Source: a bacterium UBP10_UBA1149 (GTDB taxonomy: Bacteria; Desulfobacterota; Binatia; UBA1149). Taken from it: a DNA stretch of 14,265 nucleotides. Positions 1 to 5,708 of this stretch are shown piece by piece; within the stretch, counting starts at the first letter, position 1; every line of letters starts with the position of its first letter. The notes under the pieces are model-generated. The model saw only the letters and a program-made list of their open reading frames with translations, did not search any database and was not told the origin of the DNA. The stretch lies in NCBI GenBank assembly GCA_002311335.1, contig DBZX01000060.1, positions 26,066-40,330 on the forward strand. Reading direction: 5' to 3'. The position numbers and the translations under genes were made by a program.

Positions 1-3
1 CAT

Positions 4-43
4 AAAAAAAGCCGGGCAACGCAGGGGGGTGCGCTACCCGGCT
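4..43 (-). terminator. Leftward intrinsic terminator with no visible upstream gene
   Basis: Read on the minus strand, positions 43-37 pair with 16-10 (AGCCGGG with CCCGGCT). An inner 4-bp stem (33-30 with 23-20) is capped by a six-base C loop, and a run of seven T follows (10-4). This is the classic stem plus U-tract of Rho-independent termination. On the plus strand the A-tract precedes the stem, so the structure would not terminate rightward transcription. No minus-strand gene lies to its right within the window, because the importer genes there are on the plus strand. It may end a small antisense RNA or block transcription coming from the right. The structure is seen directly; its function is inferred. 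Confidence 0.7.
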
Positions 44-127
44 GTGGGCCAAGGGAAAGAAAAGGAGGAGAAAACCTTTACCCTTGCTGCTCAGCTGTGG
101 CCGTCTCGTTCGCGGCTCTCAGTACAG

Positions 128-156
128 TTGACGGGCCCCGGCCGGGTTCATTCAAT
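128..156 (+). promoter_or_regulatory. Candidate sigma70-type promoter for the importer operon
   Basis: TTGACG at 128-133 and TTCAAT at 151-156 are separated by exactly 17 bases, the preferred spacing for a housekeeping promoter. The -35 matches the consensus at five of six positions and the -10 is weaker. A start of transcription near 163 would leave a leader of only about 20 bases, which still contains the ribosome binding site AAGGAG at 170-175. This promoter would bypass most of the 1-181 leader, leaving no room for a riboswitch on that transcript. Promoter calls by eye are uncertain. Confidence 0.4.
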
Positions 157-181
157 GTTGACGCCGGATAAGGAGACTTTT

Positions 182-1102
182 ATGGGACGAGCGGGCAAAG
201 CCTTTGTTCTACTGGTCATCCTTGGGCTCGGGTCCCCCCTGGCCAGTGCCGCCGGCCAATCGTCGGCCAGCGGGTCAGCGGCAGAGCTGCCCGAGCGGGT
301 GGTGTCGCTGGTGCCGTCGGTGACCGAGACCCTGTTTGTGCTGGGGGCCGGCGACCTGGTGGTGGGCGTGTCCGACCAGTGCGACTACCCCGCGCGGGTG
401 GCGGCCCTGCCGAGGGTGGGTGGTTTTCTCGCCCCGGTGATAGAGCGGGTGGTATCGCTGCAGCCCGACCTGGTGATCACTTCGCCCAGTCCTGGAAACC
501 AATCGGGAGTCAATGCCATCAAGGCAGCGGGGATACGGGTGCTGGTTGTGCGCGACGCTACACTTGAACAGTTGAACGCGGCCATACTGCAGGTGGCCGC
601 GGCCGTTGGCCGGTCGGACGAGGGCCGCAAGGTGGTGGACGCGATCGACGCCGAGCTCGAAGCAGTGCGCGCGCGCGTGGCCGGCCTGCCGCGGCCGCCG
701 GTGGCGCTGGTCGTAGGCCACAGGCCGCTGGTTCTTGCCGGGCCGGCGGGTTACCTCGGCGAGTTGCTCAACATCGCCGGCGCTCGCAACGTGGCCGACG
801 AGGCCGGCGGCGCGTGGCCGGTGGTCGATCCAGAGTTCCTCGTGGCCTCGGCACCCGAGGTGTTGTTTGACGTCGGCATGGGCAGCGAAGCGTCCAGCGG
901 TGACCCCCTGGCGAGGTGGAGCGGCTGGCCGGCGATGCCGGCGTTGCTCAAGCGACGCGTGTACGCGAGCGACGGCGACCTGTTGCTCAGGCCCGGCCCG
1001 CGCGTAGGCCGCGCGGCGCAATTGGTGGCCGATTACGTCCACCCCGCGCGGGCTGTTCCGGCAGGCGAAGACCCGGCGCTACAAGCGGGTGAGCGGCCGT
1101 GA
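182..1102 (+). CDS. btuF: Periplasmic cobalamin-type substrate-binding protein (BtuF family)
   Basis: A 306-residue protein that would capture a corrinoid in the periplasm and deliver it to the permease encoded next. Start: the ATG at 182 has AGGAG six bases upstream and begins a clean signal peptide (basic GRAGK, hydrophobic core to about residue 20, likely cut near ASA|AG at 23/24). The reading frame is open further upstream, but those starts lack a signal sequence. No lipobox cysteine follows, so a soluble protein is expected. The fold is the two-lobed helical-backbone receptor family: RVVSLVPSVTETLF (39-52), the CDYP motif typical of BtuF-like proteins (67-70), and PDLVI (95-99). Glu88 and Glu218 align with the two E. 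coli BtuF glutamates that dock on BtuC arginines (alignment from memory). The stop codon overlaps the next start by four bases. Heme or siderophore binding cannot be excluded. Confidence 0.8.
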   Translation: MGRAGKAFVLLVILGLGSPLASAAGQSSASGSAAELPERVVSLVPSVTETLFVLGAGDLVVGVSDQCDYPARVAALPRVGGFLAPVIERVVSLQPDLVITSPSPGNQSGVNAIKAAGIRVLVVRDATLEQLNAAILQVAAAVGRSDEGRKVVDAIDAELEAVRARVAGLPRPPVALVVGHRPLVLAGPAGYLGELLNIAGARNVADEAGGAWPVVDPEFLVASAPEVLFDVGMGSEASSGDPLARWSGWPAMPALLKRRVYASDGDLLLRPGPRVGRAAQLVADYVHPARAVPAGEDPALQAGERP

Positions 1103-2115
1103 ACGGCGCCGCCAGGCTCACGGCATCGCGCAGGCGTTGGGGGTTGGCCCTCTGCGCCGCGGTGGCGCTGGCCTGCGCGGTGTTGGCCCTGCTCGTGGGC
1201 AGCGTAGAGCTCGACCTGGGCGCGGTAATGGCGGGAGTGGGTCCCGACGACACGATTTTCTGGAAGCTCAGGCTGCCCCGGGTGGCGCTGGCGGCCATGG
1301 TGGGTGCCGGTCTTGCCGTCTCGGGGGCGGCCCTGCAACCAGCCCTGCGCAACCCCCTGGCCAGTCCCGACATCATAGGCGTGTCGGGCGGCGCGGCGCT
1401 GGCGGCGGTGCTGGCACTGGCCTGGATGCCGGCCTGGGCCTCTACTGCGGGAGTGCCGCTGTTCGCTTTCGTGGGCGCCGGCGCGGCCGCTGCCTTCGTC
1501 TACCGTGCGTCGCTGGTCAACGGCCGCCTCGATCCCTACACGCAGATTCTCGTGGGCGTGGTCTTCAACACCTTCTGCGCCTCGCTGATACTTCTGGTCA
1601 ACGCCCTGGCCGACGCGTCGCGCACCCGCTCGATAGTGTTCTGGATGATGGGCGGAGTGTCGGTGCAGCCCTGGCCGTCGCTGGCGCTTGCGGGGTCGTT
1701 GTTTGCCGTGGGAATAGTCATGCTCATGGGGCAGGCGCGCTCGCTCAACCTCTCGGGGCTGGGCGACGACACGGCGGCGAGCCTTGGTTTTGACGCCGGC
1801 CGTTGCCGGGCCACCGTGTTTGCCGCCTCGGCCCTGGTGGTGGGGGCGTCGGTGGCCTTGACCGGTGTGATCACCTTCGTGGGACTGGTGGTTCCCCATC
1901 TCCTGCGCCGCTTGCTCGGCAGCGACAATCGCCTGCTGTTGCCCGCCTCGGTATTTGGAGGGGCCGCTTTCCTGGTGGCCTCGGACACGATTGCCCGCTG
2001 GGTGCTGGCTCCTGTCGAGCTGCCGGTGGGGGCCATAACGGCGATGACCGGCGGCCCGTTTTTTCTCTACCTGCTCAGGCGCCACGGCCGGGCGCGGGCG
2101 GAGGACGGACCGTGA
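1099..2115 (+). CDS. btuC: ABC importer permease, FecCD/BtuC family
   Basis: A 338-residue inner-membrane permease that would form a homodimeric channel for the substrate delivered by the binding protein. It starts at a GTG whose last two bases belong to the preceding stop, a GTGA overlap that implies translational coupling. FecCD family features include RLPRVALAAMVGAGL (58-72), the following AALQPALRNPLASPDIIG (77-94), the transmembrane-rich middle, the cytoplasmic coupling region around 215-235, and the C-terminal VGLVVPHLLRRLLGSD (261-276) and PVELPVGAITAMTGGPFF (305-322). Its length is typical of the family. The family also transports siderophores and heme; the cobalamin assignment rests mainly on the CDYP-bearing binding protein upstream. 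Confidence 0.85.
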   Translation: MNGAARLTASRRRWGLALCAAVALACAVLALLVGSVELDLGAVMAGVGPDDTIFWKLRLPRVALAAMVGAGLAVSGAALQPALRNPLASPDIIGVSGGAALAAVLALAWMPAWASTAGVPLFAFVGAGAAAAFVYRASLVNGRLDPYTQILVGVVFNTFCASLILLVNALADASRTRSIVFWMMGGVSVQPWPSLALAGSLFAVGIVMLMGQARSLNLSGLGDDTAASLGFDAGRCRATVFAASALVVGASVALTGVITFVGLVVPHLLRRLLGSDNRLLLPASVFGGAAFLVASDTIARWVLAPVELPVGAITAMTGGPFFLYLLRRHGRARAEDGP

Positions 2116-2945
2116 GTCACGCTTCGGACGGCAGCCGGGCGCCGCTCACGCTCGCTGGCGTCAACTACGCCTATCCTTCGGGAGGCGATGGCGGCGGACG
2201 GGTGTACGAGCTGTCGCTGCAGGTCGAGCGGGGCGGGATGCTGGCCGTGGTGGGACCCAACGGCTCGGGCAAGACCACCTTGCTGCGCCTGGCTGCGGGC
2301 CTGCTGCTGCCCGACAGTGGCCAGGTGAGCTGCTGCGGAAGCCGCACCAGCGTGGCTTCGCGAGCGGAGCTGGCCCGCAAGGTGGCGCTGGTAGGCCAGC
2401 AGCCTGCGCTGGGTTTTCCTTACTCGGTCATCGAGGTGGTGCTCATGGGGCGCGCGCCCTATCTCGAGGGGCTGTCGCTGGAGAGCGAAGAAGACCTCGC
2501 GGTGGCCCACGACGCCATGCGGGCCACGGGCACCGACCACCTGGGGGGGCGTGTTTTTGATTCGCTGTCGAGCGGCGAGCGGCAGCGCGTTTCGGTGGCC
2601 CGGGCGCTGGCCCAGCAGCCCGAGCTGCTGTTGCTCGACGAGCCCGGCGCCTTTCTCGACATACGCGAGCAGACCCGGCTCTACGACCTGCTCGAGGAGC
2701 TCAACACGTCGCGCGGCACGGCCGTGGTCTCGGTACTGCACGATCTCAACCTGGCCGCGCTGTACTTTCCGACGGTTGCCCTGCTCAACAAGGGTCGCCT
2801 GCACGCGGTCGGGGCACCGGCCGAGGTGCTCAGCTACGCGACCGTCCGCGAGGTTTTTCGCACCGACGTGTACGTGGCAATCAACGATCTTACGGGGCAA
2901 CTCAACGTGCTGCCGATCAAGGGTGGGGCAGGCAATAATGAGTAG
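2112..2945 (+). CDS. btuD: ABC importer ATPase, BtuD/FecE type
   Basis: A 277-residue cytoplasmic ATPase that would power the importer. The start is taken as the GTG at 2112, which overlaps the permease stop by four bases (GTGA). The frame is open about 300 bases further left, but that stretch lies inside the permease gene and does not resemble a protein domain. The nucleotide-binding parts are intact and in order: Walker A GPNGSGKT (48-55), Q-loop glutamine near 96-97, signature LSSGE (152-156), Walker B LLLLDE (172-177), D-loop region ending FLD, and H-loop His210. The protein ends with a short Gly/Asn tail. No terminator is visible in the 110 bases that follow. Confidence 0.88.
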   Translation: MSHASDGSRAPLTLAGVNYAYPSGGDGGGRVYELSLQVERGGMLAVVGPNGSGKTTLLRLAAGLLLPDSGQVSCCGSRTSVASRAELARKVALVGQQPALGFPYSVIEVVLMGRAPYLEGLSLESEEDLAVAHDAMRATGTDHLGGRVFDSLSSGERQRVSVARALAQQPELLLLDEPGAFLDIREQTRLYDLLEELNTSRGTAVVSVLHDLNLAALYFPTVALLNKGRLHAVGAPAEVLSYATVREVFRTDVYVAINDLTGQLNVLPIKGGAGNNE

Positions 2946-2952
2946 AAGTAAT

Positions 2953-2992
2953 GCTTAACTCTATTGGTCATTAGCACGCCTGGCGCTTAACT
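2953..2992 (+). repeat. Pair of 8-bp direct repeats upstream of nuoA
   Basis: GCTTAACT occurs at 2953-2960 and again at 2985-2992, with starts 32 bases apart, about three turns of B-DNA. A short inverted repeat (CGCC-T-GGCG, 2978-2986) lies between and slightly into the second copy. The pair could be a tandem operator for the nuo genes, or chance in an A/T-richer spacer. Only the repeat itself is observed. Confidence 0.3.
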
Positions 2993-3032
2993 ATCGCGGC
3001 TTGACAACCGATGGGGAGGGCGGTACTGCTTT

Positions 3033-3041
3033 TGCTATAAC
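3033..3041 (+). promoter_or_regulatory. Candidate extended -10 promoter for the nuo operon
   Basis: TGCTATAAC at 3033-3041 is a good extended -10 element (TG, one base, then TATAAC matching TATAAT at five of six). No good -35 sits 17 bases upstream, which extended -10 promoters tolerate. Transcription would begin near 3048, only about eight bases before the nuoA ATG at 3056, and no Shine-Dalgarno sequence is present. TTGACA at 3001-3006 is a perfect -35 hexamer but is 29 bases from this -10. Paired at 17 bases it meets only the poor TACTGC (3024-3029). Confidence 0.4.
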
Positions 3042-3055
3042 CCCCGCATATTTCC

Positions 3056-3541
3056 ATGCTTTTTGACTACGCTAACATCCTTGTATTTGTCGCCCTGGGG
3101 CTGTTTATGCCCGCCATGATGATGGGGCTGGGCGCGCTACTGCGCCCCCACAATCCTGAGAAGCGGAAGCTGACGACCTACGAGTGCGGCGAAGAGGTCA
3201 GCGGCAACTCGTGGATCAACTTCAACATTCGCTTTTACCTCGTCGCGCTCATCTTCATCGTCTTCGACGTCGAGGTCGCTTTCATATACCCGGTGGTCAC
3301 TGTCTTTGGGGACTGGGTCGCCGACGGGCGGGGCCTGTTCGCCCTGGTCGAGATACTGATCTTCGTTGGCATACTGCTCGCCGGTCTGGTCTACGTGTGG
3401 ACCAAGGGAGACCTGGTCTGGTTGAAGAGTGTCGTCACCCAGGGCGACGAGCCCGAGCCGACATTGCCCGGGGGGCCATTGCCCGGGGGGACATTGCCCG
3501 GCCGAGTAGTGCCAGGAGGTAGCCGCCATGTCGCTGATTAA
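3056..3541 (+). CDS. nuoA: NADH-quinone oxidoreductase subunit A (ND3-like)
   Basis: A 161-residue membrane subunit at the junction of the two arms of complex I. The ND3 signature is clear: TYECG at 41-45 with Cys44 in the position of the switch-loop cysteine of mitochondrial ND3, then RFYLVALIFIVFDVEVAF (59-76) with the conserved acidic pair Asp71/Glu73. Three hydrophobic segments lie near 7-28, 59-82 and 95-116. The start is fixed by an in-frame stop 18 bases upstream; no ribosome binding site precedes it. The protein is longer than usual (about 120-147 residues) because of a Pro/Gly tail at 133-161 encoded by 15-bp tandem repeats. The gene overlaps nuoB by 14 bases, and the nuoB ribosome binding site lies inside this tail. 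Confidence 0.95.
   Translation: MLFDYANILVFVALGLFMPAMMMGLGALLRPHNPEKRKLTTYECGEEVSGNSWINFNIRFYLVALIFIVFDVEVAFIYPVVTVFGDWVADGRGLFALVEILIFVGILLAGLVYVWTKGDLVWLKSVVTQGDEPEPTLPGGPLPGGTLPGRVVPGGSRHVAD
3461..3505 (+). repeat. 15-bp tandem repeat inside the nuoA 3' end
   Basis: Three head-to-tail 15-base units begin at 3461, 3476 and 3491, each reading A/C-CATTGCCCGG followed by GGGG or a variant. The second unit differs from the first at one base, and the third diverges in its last bases. Being a multiple of three, they stay in frame and encode LPGG-like pentapeptides (TLPGG, PLPGG, TLPGR, then a degenerate VVPGG). Near-identity at the DNA level suggests recent slippage or expansion. Confidence 0.85.
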
Positions 3542-4049
3542 CTCTGCACCCGAAATGGTACTGACATCGACCGTTGACCAGGTATTGAACTGGACACGCA
3601 AGAGTTCGCTCTGGTACATGTTGTTCGGACTGGCCTGCTGCGCCATCGAGATGATGCACACCGGCGGCCCGCGAGCCGACCTCGACCGCTTCGGGATGGT
3701 CCCTCGCGCCACTCCGCGGGTATCAGACCTGATGATCATAGCCGGCACCCTGACCTTGAAGATGGCCCTGCGCACGAAGGTGCTCTACGAGCAGATGCCC
3801 GACCCCAAGTACGTCGTGTCGATGGGCAGTTGCTCGAACTGCGGAGGACTTTTTCAGTACGCCTACTCGGTGTGCGACGGCGTCGACAAGGTCATACCGG
3901 TGGACGTGTACGTGCCCGGTTGCCCGCCGCGCCCCGAGGCCCTGACCGAGGGCCTGATTATGCTGCAGAAGAAGATCATGCAGGAAAAGTGGATCACCCG
4001 TTCGTCGGACACGCCCCGTCTTGGTGGGCCTATAGGCGAAAGGACCTGA
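3528..4049 (+). CDS. nuoB: NADH-quinone oxidoreductase subunit B (PSST, N2 cluster)
   Basis: A 173-residue peripheral subunit that holds the terminal iron-sulfur cluster N2 and passes electrons to quinone. The four N2 ligands are present: adjacent Cys37 and Cys38 in GLACCAIEMM, Cys102 in MGSCSNCGG and Cys132 in VPGCPPRPEA. Cys105 is extra. The spacing matches the family. The ATG at 3528 has a strong AGGAGGT at 3514-3520, which lies inside nuoA, so the two are probably translationally coupled. The N-terminus is short and the last 20 residues are polar and unconserved. Confidence 0.96.
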   Translation: MSLINSAPEMVLTSTVDQVLNWTRKSSLWYMLFGLACCAIEMMHTGGPRADLDRFGMVPRATPRVSDLMIIAGTLTLKMALRTKVLYEQMPDPKYVVSMGSCSNCGGLFQYAYSVCDGVDKVIPVDVYVPGCPPRPEALTEGLIMLQKKIMQEKWITRSSDTPRLGGPIGERT

Positions 4050-4050
4050 A

Positions 4051-4557
4051 GTGGACTCGACCGGGATTCACGCTGCCCTGCGCGGACATTTCGACACCGC
4101 GGTAGGCGAACTGGCCCCGGGGCCCTTCGAAGCCTCGATCGAAGTAGACGCTTCGGCCATCGAGGCGGTGTGTACTTTTCTTCGCGACGAAAAGGGCCTC
4201 GAGTTCGACAATCTCAGCAACCTGAGCGGCGCCGACTACCCCGAGCTCGAGCGCATACAGGCCGTGTACTCGCTTTTTTCGTACAAGCAGAGGCACTCGA
4301 TCACGCTCAGGGTCAACGCCGACCGTACCGCCCCGGTGATCCCCACGGTAGAAGCCGTGTGGCCGGCGGCCAACTGGCTCGAGCGCGAAATCTTTGACCT
4401 GCTCGGTGTCGAGTTCAGCGGACACTGCGACCTTCGCCGTATCCTGCTGCCCGAGGACTGGGTGGGTTACCCGCTGCGCAAGGACTACGAAGAGCAACCC
4501 GACTACCACGGAATATCCACGGTGCGTGAGAACCTGCTCACCATGAAGAGGGACTGA
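4051..4557 (+). CDS. nuoC: NADH-quinone oxidoreductase subunit C (30 kDa)
   Basis: A 168-residue peripheral subunit that packs against NuoD and helps shape the connecting module. The family signature is present near the C-terminus: NWLEREIFDLLGVEFSGH (108-125), then DLRRILLPEDW (127-137) and PLRKDYEEQP (141-150). It starts at a GTG one base after the nuoB stop, with AAAGGA a few bases upstream. It is somewhat shorter than many NuoC proteins and is not fused to NuoD as in E. coli. Five bases separate it from nuoD. Confidence 0.94.
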   Translation: MDSTGIHAALRGHFDTAVGELAPGPFEASIEVDASAIEAVCTFLRDEKGLEFDNLSNLSGADYPELERIQAVYSLFSYKQRHSITLRVNADRTAPVIPTVEAVWPAANWLEREIFDLLGVEFSGHCDLRRILLPEDWVGYPLRKDYEEQPDYHGISTVRENLLTMKRD

Positions 4558-4562
4558 AGCAG

Positions 4563-5708
4563 GTGTCGGTAGAACTCGAAATACACGACTCCCAGGGCCT
4601 GCCCACCGAGGAGATGACGCTCAACATGGGGCCGCAGCACCCCAGCACCCACGGTGTCCTGCGTTTTATCGTCAAGGCCGACGGCGAGGTCATGCGCCGC
4701 GCCATACCCGACATCGGCTACCTGCACCGCAGCATCGAGAAGATAGCCGAGAAGGTGGGCTGGCACGGCTTCATGCCTTACACCGACCGCGTGGATTACG
4801 TGGCGGCGATGGCCTGCAACCAGGGCTGGGCCATGGCGGCCGAGCAGCTGGCGGGCATCGAGGTGCCGAGGCGCGGCGAGTACTGCCGCGTGATCGCAGC
4901 CGAGCTCAGCCGCATATGCAGCCACCTGCTCGGGGTCGGCGCCATGGGCATGGACATGGGCGCGATAACTCCGTTTACCCACGCCCTACGCGAGCGCGAC
5001 ATGATCATGGACCTCCTCGAGGAGCTGTGCGGCGCGCGCCTGACCTTTAACTACATGCGCATCGGTGGCGTGGCCTGGGATCTTCCGCACGATTTCGTCG
5101 AGAAGGTGAGCCACTACCTGGATCACCTAGAGCCGGTCATCGAAGAGTTCAACCAGCTGCTGGGTTACAACAGGATTTACGTCAAGCGATTTGCCGACGT
5201 GGCCACGGTCGATGCCGACATGGCTATCGCCTGGGGCCTGGTCGGGCCCAACCTCAGGGGGTCGGGCGTGGACTTCGACGTGCGCCGCGATCTCCCCTAC
5301 AGCGTTTACGAAGATTTTGACTTCGACGTGCCCCTGGGCAGCGGCGAGATGGGAAGCATCGGCGACTGCTGGGACCGTTACATCGTGCGCATGCGCGAGA
5401 TGGTGGAGTCGATACGCATTCTTCGACAGGCGCTCGCGGGTATTCCCGAGGGGCCCGTGATCGCCAAGGTGGCGCGCAACTTCAAGCCGCCCGTGGGTGA
5501 CGTACACGTCAAGATAGAAGCCCCGCGTGGTGAGCAGAGCTGGTACGTTTCGAGCGACGGCAGCGAGTACCCGCACCGGGTGCACATACGCACGGGGTCT
5601 TTCACGGCCATGGGAATAATTGACCGCCTGAGCCGCGGACTGATGATCGCCGACCTCGTGGCGGTGATAGCCAGCATGGACATAGTGGCTCCGGAGGTGG
5701 ACCGCTGA
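4563..5708 (+). CDS. nuoD: NADH-quinone oxidoreductase subunit D (49 kDa), short form
   Basis: A 381-residue peripheral subunit, related to [NiFe] hydrogenase large subunits, that forms most of the quinone headgroup site. MTLNMGPQHPSTHGV (18-32) carries His26 and His30. Tyr79 in TDRVDY and Asp131 in GMDMGA align with Thermus Tyr87, and with Asp139, the partner of His38 (His30 here). The start is a GTG with a weak AGCAGG nearby; an internal ATG at residue 18 would cut just before the conserved core. Compared from memory with E. coli and Thermus, about 25 residues are missing between EGPV (296-299) and KPPVGDV (308-314), as in Bacillus-type NuoD. The C-terminus is complete (PEVDR). The last base of its TGA is the first base of the nuoH ATG. 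Confidence 0.95.
   Translation: MSVELEIHDSQGLPTEEMTLNMGPQHPSTHGVLRFIVKADGEVMRRAIPDIGYLHRSIEKIAEKVGWHGFMPYTDRVDYVAAMACNQGWAMAAEQLAGIEVPRRGEYCRVIAAELSRICSHLLGVGAMGMDMGAITPFTHALRERDMIMDLLEELCGARLTFNYMRIGGVAWDLPHDFVEKVSHYLDHLEPVIEEFNQLLGYNRIYVKRFADVATVDADMAIAWGLVGPNLRGSGVDFDVRRDLPYSVYEDFDFDVPLGSGEMGSIGDCWDRYIVRMREMVESIRILRQALAGIPEGPVIAKVARNFKPPVGDVHVKIEAPRGEQSWYVSSDGSEYPHRVHIRTGSFTAMGIIDRLSRGLMIADLVAVIASMDIVAPEVDR

Noticed and set aside
275..1042. Minus-strand open frame of about 255 codons opposite the binding protein, which might have explained the leftward terminator
   Set aside because: The translation is low-quality His/Arg-rich sequence without family resemblance, so it is not a credible gene for that terminator.
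1033..2085. Minus-strand open frame of about 350 codons opposite the permease gene
   Set aside because: Same antisense composition effect; no domain, no ribosome binding site, and the FecCD permease on the plus strand is clear.
1803..2111. Longer upstream start for the ATPase gene
   Set aside because: The extension reads through the permease gene in another frame. The GTG at 2112 gives a normal ATPase N-terminus and the usual 4-base overlap.
3001..3041. Classical promoter pairing TTGACA (3001-3006) with TATAAC (3036-3041)
   Set aside because: The spacing is 29 bases, far from the 16-18 needed. The extended -10 reading is preferred.
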